Part shown: one piece after another, positions 16,471-24,542 of the stretch
Numbering within the stretch: the stretch's first letter is position 1
Layout: the number at the start of each line of letters is the position of its first letter
DNA from: JACQAP01 sp035548375
Lineage (GTDB): Bacteria; Pseudomonadota; Gammaproteobacteria; Burkholderiales; JACQAP01
Reading direction: 5' to 3'
Assembly: GCA_035548375.1 (NCBI GenBank)
Contig: DASZTG010000008.1
Span: 1 to 64,000 of the forward strand
Length of the DNA: 64,000 nt
Notes under the pieces: model-generated
What the model was told of the DNA's origin: nothing
Database searches by the model: none
Seen by the model: the letters and a program-made list of their open reading frames with translations, nothing else
Translations under genes and position numbers: made by a program

Positions 16471-17709
16471 CTACTTCCTGCCGCGCTTGGCGCCGATGCG
16501 CAGGCGCAAGGCATTCAGCCGGATGAATCCGGCGGCGTCGGCCTGGTTATAGGCGCCCTTGTCGTCGTCGAAGGTGGCGATGCGCGAGTCGAACAGCGAG
16601 TCCGATTTCGACTTGCGCCCGACGACGAGCACGGTTCCCTTGTAGAGCTTGAGCCGCACCGTGCCGTTGACCGGCTTTTGCGATTCGTCGATCAGGCTTT
16701 GCAGCAAGACGCGCTCGGGGCTGAACCAGTAGCCGTTGTAGATCATGCGCGCGTAGCGCGGCATCAGGTCGTCCTTGAGTGCCAGCACTTCGCGATCGAG
16801 CGTGATGGATTCGATGGCGCGATGCGCCTTCAGCATGATGGTGCCGCCCGGCGTTTCATAGCAGCCGCGCGATTTCATGCCGACGTAGCGATTCTCGACG
16901 ATGTCGAGGCGGCCGATGCCGTGCTTGCCGCCGACCTCGTTCAGCTTCGTCAATACCTGGGCGGGCGTCATCTTTTTGCCGTTCACCGCTACGATGTCGC
17001 CTCTGCGGTATTCGAGCTCGACGTGCTCCGGCCGGTTCGGCGCCTTTTCCGGCGGAACGGTAATGCGCCACATCGAATCTTCGGGTTCGAAGTCAGGATC
17101 CTCGAGGATGCCGCCTTCATAGGAAATGTGCAGCAGGTTGGCGTCCATGGAGTAGGGCGCGCCGCCGCCCTTGCGCTTCTTGAAATCGACCGGAATGCCG
17201 TGCTTGTCGGCATACGCAAGCAGCTTGTCGCGCGAGAGCAGGTCCCATTCGCGCCAGGGTGCTATGACCTTCACGTCCGGCATCAGCGCATAGGCGCCGA
17301 GCTCGAAGCGGACCTGGTCGTTGCCCTTGCCCGTGGCGCCGTGCGAAATCGCATCGGCGCCGGTCTTGCGCGCGATTTCGACGAGGTGTTTCGCGATCAG
17401 CGGCCGTGCGATCGAGGTGCCGAGCAGGTATTCGCCCTCGTACAGGGCGTTGGCGCGAAACATCGGGAACACGAAATCGCGCACGAACTCTTCGCGCAGG
17501 TCCTCGATGTAGATCTGGCGCACGCCGAATTTTTTCGCTTTCTTGCGCGCGGGCTCGAGTTCTTCCCCCTGTCCGATGTCGGCGGTGAACGTCACGACCT
17601 CGCAGTCGTAGGTGTCCTGGAGCCACTTGAGGATGACCGAGGTGTCCAGCCCGCCGGAATAGGCGAGGACGACTTTTCCGATCGGCTTGTCTGCGTTTTT
17701 CTTCTTCAC
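16471..17709 (-). CDS. argG: Argininosuccinate synthase
   Basis: This 412-residue enzyme joins citrulline and aspartate using ATP, the penultimate step to arginine. The ATP-binding P-loop-like motif AYSGGLDTSVILKW is near the N-terminus. GNDQVRFELGAYAL and SHGATGKGNDQ follow, as does the conserved ENRYVGMKSRGCYETPGG stretch. The coding frame extends far upstream, but the family begins with a few basic residues before the SGGLDTS strand. A GTG at 17709 with an AGGGAA site, giving a start KKKNADKPIGKV, fits best. It belongs to a minus-strand run with the MORN gene, argF and argD. Confidence 0.95.
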   Translation of the reverse strand: MKKKNADKPIGKVVLAYSGGLDTSVILKWLQDTYDCEVVTFTADIGQGEELEPARKKAKKFGVRQIYIEDLREEFVRDFVFPMFRANALYEGEYLLGTSIARPLIAKHLVEIARKTGADAISHGATGKGNDQVRFELGAYALMPDVKVIAPWREWDLLSRDKLLAYADKHGIPVDFKKRKGGGAPYSMDANLLHISYEGGILEDPDFEPEDSMWRITVPPEKAPNRPEHVELEYRRGDIVAVNGKKMTPAQVLTKLNEVGGKHGIGRLDIVENRYVGMKSRGCYETPGGTIMLKAHRAIESITLDREVLALKDDLMPRYARMIYNGYWFSPERVLLQSLIDESQKPVNGTVRLKLYKGTVLVVGRKSKSDSLFDSRIATFDDDKGAYNQADAAGFIRLNALRLRIGAKRGRK

Positions 17710-17737
17710 GATTTCCCTGTCGTTGACGTTCGAATTT

Positions 17738-18250
17738 TCAAGTCTTGTTCGGATTGTCGTCCGAATCCATGTCGCCTTCGTACACCCCGTCCACCCACTC
17801 GCCGACGAACACGCGCCCGTCCGGCGCCTGATATTGGCCGTGCCCGTGCGGCTGGCCGTTCTTCCACTGGCCTTCGTACCAGCTGCCGTCGGCTGCTTCG
17901 TAGCGGCCGTCCCCGTCCTGCAGGCTGTGCTTCCACTCGCCGGCGTAGCGACCGCCTTCCGCACGCGTCAAGGTGCCTTTGCCCTCGGCCCATCCTTCCT
18001 TCAGCGTGCCTTCGTATTTGTCCGCAAGCTTGCCGTCGACGAACCATTGCAGGACGCCGTCGCCGTCGGCGAGATTGTTCCTGCACTTGCCGCTCCAGGT
18101 GATGGATTCGCCGGGCTGTGGAAAGGGATTGGCGACGTTGCAGCCGTTCTTGTCGGAAATGTACGCGACGTCGTCGTCCGCGCAAATGCCGGCGATCGGG
18201 ACGAGCAGTGCCGCGATCAACGCGATCCCGGATATGCCAAATCGAATCAT
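17738..18250 (-). CDS. Secreted MORN-repeat protein
   Basis: This 170-residue protein has a signal peptide (MIRFGISGIALIAALLVPIA to about residue 22) and then at least four MORN-type repeats of about 23 residues, recognisable by YEGTLKEGWAEGKGTL, YAGEWKHSLQDGDGRY, YEGQWKNGQPHGHGQY and FVGEWVDGVYEGDM. Two cysteines lie before the repeats. MORN repeats mediate protein or lipid contacts, but bacterial secreted ones are uncharacterised. It stands between argF and argG on the same strand, 28 bases before argG. The ATG at 18250 has GAAGGAG just upstream. Confidence 0.85.
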   Translation of the reverse strand: MIRFGISGIALIAALLVPIAGICADDDVAYISDKNGCNVANPFPQPGESITWSGKCRNNLADGDGVLQWFVDGKLADKYEGTLKEGWAEGKGTLTRAEGGRYAGEWKHSLQDGDGRYEAADGSWYEGQWKNGQPHGHGQYQAPDGRVFVGEWVDGVYEGDMDSDDNPNKT

Positions 18251-18365
18251 GATTTCTCCTTCGAGGAAGATTTCGTCAATTTCGGGCACGGGCACCAAAG
18301 ACTTGCCCGCGACATTTTCCCCCGTCTGCTCCAGTTGCGACAGCATCCGCGCGCGCGGCGTTCAC

Positions 18366-19292
18366 TCAGATGGAATCGATTTTTCCCAGCAACAGATATT
18401 CCATCAGGGCCTTTTGGGTGTGCAGTCTGTTCTCTGCTTCGTCCCAGACCACGCTTTGCGGCCCGTCGATGACGGCCGCCTCGACTTCCTCCTCGCGATG
18501 CGCGGGCAGGCAGTGCATGAACAGCGCGTCGCGCGCGGCCAGCTTCATCATCTCGACGTCGACCTGCCACTCCTCGAAGTCGCGCATGCGTTCTTCGTTT
18601 TCGGCTTCGAAGCCCATGCTGGTCCAGACGTCGGTCGTGACCAGGTGGGCGCCGCGGGCGGCCTCCATCGGGTCGGCGAATTCCTCGTAGTGGTCGGTGC
18701 CGTAGAGGCCGGCACGTTCCGGTTCTACCTCGTAGCCCGGCGGCGTGGAGACGTGCACATTGAAGTCCAGCGCCTCGGCGGCCTGCAGCCAGGTGTTGCA
18801 CACGTTGTTGGAATCGCCGATCCAGGCAACCGTCTTGCCTTGAATCGGCCCGCGATGCTCGATGAACGTGAAAATGTCCGCGAGGATCTGGCACGGATGG
18901 TATTCGTTGGTAAGCCCGTTGACGACGGGCACGCGCGAATTCGCGGCGAAGCGCTCGATGATTTCCTGCTCGAACGTGCGGATCATGACGATGTCGCACA
19001 TGCGCGAAATGACCTGCGCGGCGTCCTCTACGGGCTCGCCCCGGCCGAGCTGGGAATCCCGCGTGCTGAGGAAGATCGCGGAGCCGCCAAGCTGGTGCAT
19101 TCCCGCCTCGAACGACAATCGGGTGCGCGTGCTTTGCTTCTCGAAAATCATGACCAGCGTGCGGTCGAACAGCGGATGGTAGGTCTTGTAGGCCTTGAAT
19201 TGCTGCTTGATCCAGCGCGTGCGCTCGAACAGGTGCTCGAACTGATCGCGCGTGAAATCCCGGAACTGCAGGAAATGCTGTGGGGATGCCAT
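18366..19292 (-). CDS. argF: Ornithine carbamoyltransferase
   Basis: This 308-residue enzyme makes citrulline from ornithine and carbamoyl phosphate. The hallmarks are all there: EKQSTRTRLSFEAG for carbamoyl phosphate binding, YHPCQILAD (HPCQ) and MHCLPAHREEEV, whose HCLP cysteine is catalytic. The length is normal. It follows argD by nine bases on the minus strand and is probably co-transcribed with it, giving a compact argD-argF pair with the MORN gene and argG further on. Confidence 0.96.
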   Translation of the reverse strand: MASPQHFLQFRDFTRDQFEHLFERTRWIKQQFKAYKTYHPLFDRTLVMIFEKQSTRTRLSFEAGMHQLGGSAIFLSTRDSQLGRGEPVEDAAQVISRMCDIVMIRTFEQEIIERFAANSRVPVVNGLTNEYHPCQILADIFTFIEHRGPIQGKTVAWIGDSNNVCNTWLQAAEALDFNVHVSTPPGYEVEPERAGLYGTDHYEEFADPMEAARGAHLVTTDVWTSMGFEAENEERMRDFEEWQVDVEMMKLAARDALFMHCLPAHREEEVEAAVIDGPQSVVWDEAENRLHTQKALMEYLLLGKIDSI

Positions 19293-19301
19293 GTCGGAAA
19301 C

Positions 19302-20501
19302 TCAGCTCGCCGTGGCTGCCGCAACGGTCGATCCGAGAAAGGTGGCGACCAGCGCGGCGACTCCGTCGACCAGCAGTTGCGCCTCCTCGTCCTTCATGTT
19401 CAGCGGCGGCAACAGGCGAACGACCGTATCCGCCGTCACGTTGATTACCAGCCCCGCGTCGAATCCGCGCGCGACGAGTTCGCCGCACGGGCGATCGAGC
19501 TCGATGCCGATCATGAGGCCCTTGCCGCGAATGTCCTTCACGCCGGGCTTGCCCGAAAGCTTGGCAGCCAGCCCCTCGCGGATTTTGCGGCCGAGCCGGC
19601 CGGCGCGCTCGACGAGACCTTCGTCCTCGATGATGTCGATCGTCGTCAGCGCGCAAACGCACCCGAGCGGATTGCCGCCGAACGTCGACCCGTGCTTTCC
19701 TGGCGTGAATACGCTCGCGGCGGCGCCCCGCGCCAGGCAGGCGCCGATCGGAAAGCCGTTGCCCAGGCCCTTGGCGAGCGTCATCACGTCCGGCTTGACG
19801 CCCATATGCTGGTGGGCGAACCACTTGCCGGTGCGTGCCATGCCGCTTTGAACCTCGTCCAGCATCAGCAGCCAGCCCTTCTCATCGCACAGCTTGCGCA
19901 AGTGCGGGACGTAGCCGTCCTCCGGGACCTGGATGCCGCTTTCGCCCTGGACCGGCTCCACCAGCACGGCAACGATGCTGGGATTGGAGGCGGCAACCTG
20001 CTCCAGCGCCGCGACGTCGTTGTACGGCACGCGGACGAAGCCGGCCAGCAACGGTTCGAATCCGGCCTGCACCTTGCGGCTGCCCGTCGCCGAAAGCGTG
20101 GCAATCGTGCGGCCATGGAAGGCCTTCTCCATGACGACGATGGCGGGCGATTCCACGCCCTTGTGATGTCCGTACAGGCGCGCCAGCTTGATGGCCGCCT
20201 CGTTCGCCTCGCAGCCGGAATTGCAGAAGAACGCGTTGTCCATGCCGGCGAGCGCGCATAACCGCGCAGCGAGCCGTTCCTGCTCCGGGATTTCGAAGAG
20301 GTTCGACACGTGCATGGCGCGTCCGGCTTGCGCCGACATTGCCGAGACCAGCCGCGGATGCGCGTGGCCGACGCCCGTGACAGCCACGCCGCTGACGCCG
20401 TCCAGGTAGCGCTTGCCGTCCACGCCCCACAACCACGATCCCTCGCCCCGGGCGAATGCGATCGGTTGCCGGCCATAGGTTGTCATTACGTGTTGCATCA
20501 T
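19302..20501 (-). CDS. argD: Acetylornithine aminotransferase
   Basis: This 399-residue PLP enzyme of the class III aminotransferase family has MEKAFHGRTIATLSATG, the cofactor-contacting aspartate in LLMLDEVQSGMARTGK, and the PLP lysine in TLAKGLGNGFPIGA. HGSTFGGNPLGCV follows. It transaminates N-acetylglutamate semialdehyde in arginine synthesis, and its position just before argF supports argD rather than another class III enzyme. Two adjacent ATG codons give the start at 20501; the ribosome site is weak. Upstream on the same strand a terminator-like hairpin lies in the leader (see 20533-20564). Confidence 0.93.
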   Translation of the reverse strand: MMQHVMTTYGRQPIAFARGEGSWLWGVDGKRYLDGVSGVAVTGVGHAHPRLVSAMSAQAGRAMHVSNLFEIPEQERLAARLCALAGMDNAFFCNSGCEANEAAIKLARLYGHHKGVESPAIVVMEKAFHGRTIATLSATGSRKVQAGFEPLLAGFVRVPYNDVAALEQVAASNPSIVAVLVEPVQGESGIQVPEDGYVPHLRKLCDEKGWLLMLDEVQSGMARTGKWFAHQHMGVKPDVMTLAKGLGNGFPIGACLARGAAASVFTPGKHGSTFGGNPLGCVCALTTIDIIEDEGLVERAGRLGRKIREGLAAKLSGKPGVKDIRGKGLMIGIELDRPCGELVARGFDAGLVINVTADTVVRLLPPLNMKDEEAQLLVDGVAALVATFLGSTVAAATAS

Positions 20502-20532
20502 GTTGCTTGCCAGGGCCGTTTTCGCTGGCTCC

Positions 20533-20564
20533 AAAAAGCACACGGCGGCAAATGCGCCGCCGTG
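20533..20564 (-). terminator. Terminator-like hairpin in the argD leader
   Basis: A nine-base stem, CACGGCGGC with its complement, and a six-base loop occupy 20541-20564. Read on the minus strand it is followed by TTTTT at 20537-20533, then about 30 bases to the argD ATG. No minus-strand gene lies upstream that would need it, so it may be an attenuator or the end of a short leader RNA. On the plus strand no T-run follows. Confidence 0.6.
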
Positions 20565-20804
20565 CGTACGATTGAAATTTCTTCGAATTTCCGAGGCTAT
20601 ATGTATCCGATTCGGACAGCGGTTGCAAGGGATTTGCCCTCGCGCAACGATTGTTCGAATCGACCGTGCATGTCGTTCAGCCCTTCGAATCTGCGCGTCT
20701 GCGTCCGGTCGCCGCCGTCCGCTCGGATGGCGGCTGCATGGCCATGAACGCATCAGCAAGGCGACCCTTTGCCGTCAAGCTGCGCAGCGCTTCAACGCAT
20801 GCTG

Positions 20805-20915
20805 TCGCGATGATATAAATTTAATAAAAACAATAAATTAAATTGATATTCCAGATCTTCAATACTGTTGGTGCGCTGCAAAATTATGATACGATGCGAG
20901 GGAATCGGAAATCAT
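20805..20915. promoter_or_regulatory. AT-rich divergent promoter region of argD and DUF3579
   Basis: Within the 418-base interval between argD and the DUF3579 gene, the stretch from about 20805 to 20900 is strikingly AT-rich compared with its surroundings. TATGAT at 20885-20890 is a good -10 candidate for the rightward gene, but no matching -35 stands at the right distance. The leftward promoter for argD should also lie here. The rest of the interval (20565-20800) holds no gene I can support. Confidence 0.45.
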
Positions 20916-20919
20916 AAAA

Positions 20920-21246
20920 ATGTCCGGCCCGCCCATAGTGGAATTGATCATCGTCGGTGTCACCGCCGAAGGCGAGACATTTCGCCCCAGCGATTGGGCC
21001 GAGCGTTTATGCGGTTGCATGTCCCTTTTCGGCGATGACCAGCGCATCAGCTATTCGCCCTATTGCAAGCCGATACTTGCCGCAGGCATCAAGTGCGTGG
21101 TGGTGGACCGGCGCCTCGAGGAAATGAGTCCGGATGCGTTCAAGTTCCTGATGGCATTCAGCAAGGACAACGAATTGCAGATTCGCGAGGGGCGTAACGA
21201 GATCCGCCAGTCGCTGGCCGTGCGCAAGGACATCCGCGTGGCGTAG
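20920..21246 (+). CDS. DUF3579 domain protein
   Basis: This 108-residue cytosolic protein starts MSGPPIVELIIVGVTAEG, continues with FRPSDWAERLCGCMSLFG and then YSPYCKPILAAGIKCVVVD, and ends in a basic helix. This is the pattern of DUF3579, which I know mainly from betaproteobacteria, commonly beside arg genes and rpsT. Function is unknown. Conserved cysteines in LCGC and YCKP might bind a metal, but that is a guess. It ends 42 bases before a strong bidirectional terminator. Confidence 0.82.
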   Translation: MSGPPIVELIIVGVTAEGETFRPSDWAERLCGCMSLFGDDQRISYSPYCKPILAAGIKCVVVDRRLEEMSPDAFKFLMAFSKDNELQIREGRNEIRQSLAVRKDIRVA

Positions 21247-21288
21247 GCAGCAGTCGCGTACAGCGTCCGGCACCGTCCCCCGGAAATA

Positions 21289-21314
21289 AAAAGGCCCGCT
21301 CTTGCGGGCCTTTT
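21289..21314. terminator. Bidirectional terminator between DUF3579 and rpsT
   Basis: AAAAGGCCCGC and its exact complement GCGGGCCTTTT form an 11-base stem with a four-base loop. The A-run and T-run flanks suit both convergent genes. Confidence 0.88.
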
Positions 21315-21338
21315 GCACTGGGCGCTTTGCGGACTTGA

Positions 21339-21602
21339 TCAGGCCATCGCCTTGATGGCGGCCGCCAGCCGGCTCTTTTGCCGGGAAACCGTGTTCTTGT
21401 GGACGATGCGCTTGTCGGCGATGGAATCCATGCGGCTTTGGGAAGCCTGGAACTGCGCCTGCGCCGCCTTCTTGTCGCCCGCGGCAATCGCCTTCTTCAC
21501 GTTCTTGATGGCGGAGCGCAGTTCCGTGCGTTGCCCTGCGTTATGGGCGCGGCGTTTTTCCGCCTGGCGGGCGCGTTTCTTGGCTGATGCGATATTGGCC
21601 AT
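21339..21602 (-). CDS. rpsT: 30S ribosomal protein S20
   Basis: This 87-residue, strongly basic protein begins MANIASAKKRARQAEKRR and carries AIKNVKKAIAAGDKKAAQ and the IVHKNTVSRQKSRLA segment, as in all S20 proteins. It binds 16S rRNA early in small-subunit assembly. It is divergent from murJ, the usual arrangement in betaproteobacteria, with 252 bases between the two starts. Confidence 0.97.
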   Translation of the reverse strand: MANIASAKKRARQAEKRRAHNAGQRTELRSAIKNVKKAIAAGDKKAAQAQFQASQSRMDSIADKRIVHKNTVSRQKSRLAAAIKAMA

Positions 21603-21854
21603 GTGCTGTCCTTGGTCCGGCACCCCGAAGCGCGGGGGGCTTGCAAAAAAGTGCGACATGGTACTGGCTCGGCCGGTGCTTTGCAACCCTGGCGGTACCC
21701 GCTTCACCGCTTCAGGTGTGATCCCGAGCGGCGGTCTAACCCGATGTCCGGACGGGAAATTCTGCATATCGCACGGGAAACCACCACGACGGCGCGCGCG
21801 AAGGTGTCGGTTACAATGCCGGCGCGAGCCCCGGCTGCCCGAAATCAACCCAAG

Positions 21855-23399
21855 ATGAATCTGCTCAAAGCGCTGGCCGCGATCAGCAGCATGACGCTGC
21901 TTTCCCGCATCCTGGGACTGATCCGCGATGCCGTCATCGCCTGGCAATTCGGGGTCAGCAGCGGCACGGATGCCTTCCTCGTGGCGTTCCGGCTGCCCAA
22001 CTTGCTCAGGCGGGTATTCGCGGAAGGCGCTTTTTCGCAGGCCTTCGTGCCCATCCTCAGCGAGTACCGCAACACCCGATCGGCGGAAGACACCAAAACG
22101 TTCGTGCATCACGTATCGACCCTGCTGGCGCTGGTGCTGCTGGCCGTCACCGTGCTGGGCATCCTCGCCGCGCCGGTCATTGTCTACATCAGCGCGCCCG
22201 GGTTTGCGGCCTCGCCGGACAAGTTCCAGCTCACCGTCGAGCTGCTGCGCGTCATTTTTCCGTACATCCTGTTCATTTCGCTGACGTCGCTGGCGGGGGG
22301 CATCCTCAACACCTGGAGCCGGTTCGCGATTCCCGCGTTCACGCCGGTGTTGCTGAACGTTTCCTTCATCGTGTTCGCCCTGTGGCTGACGCCATATTTC
22401 GATCCGCCCATCAAGGTGCTGGCGTGGGCCGTATTTGCCGGCGGCATGCTGCAGCTCGCTTTCATGCTGCCGTTTCTCTCGCGCATCGGCATGCTGCCGA
22501 AATTCATGCTGCAGTTTCGCGACCCCGGCGTCTGGCGGCTGCTCAAGCTGATGGGGCCGGCGATATTCGGGGTGTCCGTGAGCCAGGTGAGCCTGCTGAT
22601 CAACACGATTTTCGCGTCCTTCCTGGTCACCGGAAGCGTGACCTGGCTCTACTACGCCGATCGCCTGATGGAACTTCCCACCGGCTTGCTGGGCGTTGCC
22701 CTCGGCACCATCCTGCTGCCGAGCCTGAGCCGAAGTTTCGCGGAAAAAAGCGGCGAGGAATTTTCGCGGCTGCTGGACTGGGGATTGCGCCTGACCTTCC
22801 TGCTTGCGCTGCCTTGCGCGGTCGCGCTGGCCATGCTGTCGATACCGCTGATCGCAACACTGTTCTATCACGGCGCATTCGAAGCCAACGACGTGGCGAT
22901 GACGCGACAGGCGCTCGTCGCCTATGCCGTCGGCTTGCTGGGCCTGATCCTGGTGAAAGTGCTGGCTCCCGGGTTCTATTCGCGCCAGGACGTGAGGACG
23001 CCGGTGAAAATCGGCGTCGCCACGCTCGTTGCCACGCAGGTGATGAACCTGGTGTTCCTGTGGGGATTCGGCCTCGGGCATGCCGGCCTGGCGCTCGCCA
23101 TATCGCTCGGGGCCTGCATGAACGCCGGCATGCTGTTCTACAAGCTGAGGCAAGGGAATTTTTTCAGTCCACAAGCCGGATGGCGATCGTTCGCGGTGAA
23201 GCTGCTCGTCGCGCTTGCCCTCATGGCGCTTGCATTGGGATTGACCATGGGAAGCGAAGCGCAGTGGATGCAGTCGAATTTGTCCTGGCGCGCAACCAGG
23301 CTGTCGATGCTCGTCGTATCGGGTGCGGGCGTCTATTTCGCGGCGCTGTGGGCGTTGGGTTTCCGCCTGCGCGATTTTGCCAAGCGCGGGGTTTCCTGA
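21855..23399 (+). CDS. murJ: Lipid II flippase MurJ (MviN)
   Basis: This 514-residue polytopic membrane protein has about 14 helices and belongs to the MOP superfamily. It opens MNLLKALAAISSMTLLSRIL and has SGTDAFLVAFRLPNLLRR, with conserved arginines, then FAEGAFSQAFVPIL. LATFYHG-type residues appear as IATLFYHGAFEA, followed by GLILVKVLAPGFYSRQD. MurJ moves lipid II across the inner membrane for peptidoglycan synthesis. A -10-like TACAAT sits at 21812-21817, about 40 bases before the ATG. The ribosome site is weak. Confidence 0.95.
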   Translation: MNLLKALAAISSMTLLSRILGLIRDAVIAWQFGVSSGTDAFLVAFRLPNLLRRVFAEGAFSQAFVPILSEYRNTRSAEDTKTFVHHVSTLLALVLLAVTVLGILAAPVIVYISAPGFAASPDKFQLTVELLRVIFPYILFISLTSLAGGILNTWSRFAIPAFTPVLLNVSFIVFALWLTPYFDPPIKVLAWAVFAGGMLQLAFMLPFLSRIGMLPKFMLQFRDPGVWRLLKLMGPAIFGVSVSQVSLLINTIFASFLVTGSVTWLYYADRLMELPTGLLGVALGTILLPSLSRSFAEKSGEEFSRLLDWGLRLTFLLALPCAVALAMLSIPLIATLFYHGAFEANDVAMTRQALVAYAVGLLGLILVKVLAPGFYSRQDVRTPVKIGVATLVATQVMNLVFLWGFGLGHAGLALAISLGACMNAGMLFYKLRQGNFFSPQAGWRSFAVKLLVALALMALALGLTMGSEAQWMQSNLSWRATRLSMLVVSGAGVYFAALWALGFRLRDFAKRGVS

Positions 23400-23419
23400 A
23401 GCGCTTGCTGTCGTCTGCG

Positions 23420-23480
23420 CCGACTATTCCTTGCTGCGCCGACTCTATCCCTTGCTGCGTCGAATCTATCCCTTGCTGCG
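23420..23480. repeat. Tandem 21-base repeat spanning the cysB stop codon
   Basis: Three adjoining copies lie at 23420-23438 (19 bases), 23439-23459 and 23460-23480 (21 bases each), all ending in CTTGCTGCG or a close variant. On the minus strand each copy reads as the last codons of cysB plus its TAG stop, so the cysB end is followed by two more in-frame copies of the same tail and stop. Confidence 0.85.
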
Positions 23481-24392
23481 CATTGCGTCGTTGACGACGT
23501 TGCGCGTGAGGTGGGGCGCGAACATCTCGATGAAGTCGTAGGTGTAGCCGCGCAGGTAGCTGTTCTTGCGAATGCCGATGCGCGTGGTGCTCGGCTCGAA
23601 AAGGTGGCTTGCATCGATGGCGCGGACGTGGGTATCGCGCTTGGGATCGTAGGCCATCATGGCGACGATGCCTACACCCAGGCCGAGCTCCACGTAGGTC
23701 TTGATCACGTCGGCATCGATCGCGGTCAGTACGATGTTCGGCGTGAGCCCCTTGTCCGCGAATGCCTGGTTGATCTTCGACCGGCCGGTGAATGCAAAGT
23801 CGTAGGTGATGATCGGGAATGCGGCGATCGCATCGACAGTCAGCTTCTTGGCCTTCAATAGCGGATGGCCGGGCTGCACCAGGACGCAGCGGTTCCACTG
23901 GTAGCAGGGCAGCATGACCAGGTCTTCGTACAGTTCGATCGCCTCGGTCGCGATGGCGACGTCCGCCTCGCCCGACGCGACCATCTCGGAAATTTGCGTG
24001 GGGCTGCCCTGGCGCAGGGACAGGCGCACCTGCGGGTAGCGCTTGGTGAACTGCTGGATCACGCGCGGCAGCGCATAACGCGCCTGCGTGTGCGTCGTCG
24101 CGATCGTCAGCCGGCCGACGTCTTCCTCGGTGAACTGCTCGCCGACCTGGCGCAGGTTCTCCGCGTCCTTGAGCACGCGCTGGGCGATGTCCAGGATGGC
24201 CTTGCCCGGCTCGGTCACGGCGACCACGCGCTTGCCGTGGCGGACGAAAATATCGACGCCGAGTTCTTCCTCGAGGCTGCGAATCTGCTTGCTGATGCCG
24301 GGCTGCGAGGTGTGCAGGACCTCGGCGGCGCTGGACAGGTTGAGGTCCTGGCGGGCGACTTCGCAGATATAACGCAATTGCTGGAGCTTCAT
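23466..24392 (-). CDS. cysB: LysR-type regulator CysB
   Basis: This 308-residue LysR-family activator has the N-terminal winged helix MKLQQLRYICEVARQ and the recognition segment AEVLHTSQPGISKQIRSLE. The effector domain includes the TTHTQARYALPRVI and QGSPTQISEMVASGEADVAI stretches that mark CysB/Cbl proteins. CysB activates sulfur assimilation genes when O- or N-acetylserine signals sulfur limitation. It is divergent from the sulfite-handling operon that it most likely controls. The C-terminus is short and ends inside a tandem repeat that duplicates its stop codon. Confidence 0.93.
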   Translation of the reverse strand: MKLQQLRYICEVARQDLNLSSAAEVLHTSQPGISKQIRSLEEELGVDIFVRHGKRVVAVTEPGKAILDIAQRVLKDAENLRQVGEQFTEEDVGRLTIATTHTQARYALPRVIQQFTKRYPQVRLSLRQGSPTQISEMVASGEADVAIATEAIELYEDLVMLPCYQWNRCVLVQPGHPLLKAKKLTVDAIAAFPIITYDFAFTGRSKINQAFADKGLTPNIVLTAIDADVIKTYVELGLGVGIVAMMAYDPKRDTHVRAIDASHLFEPSTTRIGIRKNSYLRGYTYDFIEMFAPHLTRNVVNDAMRSKG

Positions 24393-24542
24393 GGCTGTAG
24401 GATCAGGCAGGCTTAATGAACAAAGGGTATTTGATACTAACAGAATATTCATAAGCAATATAACGTCGCCCGGTATCATCCGGCCTTCGTCGACAACACG
24501 GGTTGAGACGCGGGGCGGCAACGCGGCCCGCAGGGTGGAAAA
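24393..24542. promoter_or_regulatory. Divergent control region of cysB and the cys operon
   Basis: This 150-base spacer has an AT-rich core at 24421-24465. For cysB, TTGCTT (24458-24453) and TATCAA (24436-24431) lie 16 bases apart on the minus strand and could be its -35 and -10. For the rightward operon TATAAC at 24459-24464 is a possible -10 without a good -35, as expected for a promoter needing an activator. The two overlap, which would suit autoregulation by CysB, but I cannot define the binding site. Confidence 0.5.

Noticed and set aside
23420..23480. Possible small CRISPR array.
   Set aside because: The units adjoin directly without unique spacers, so this is a simple tandem repeat.
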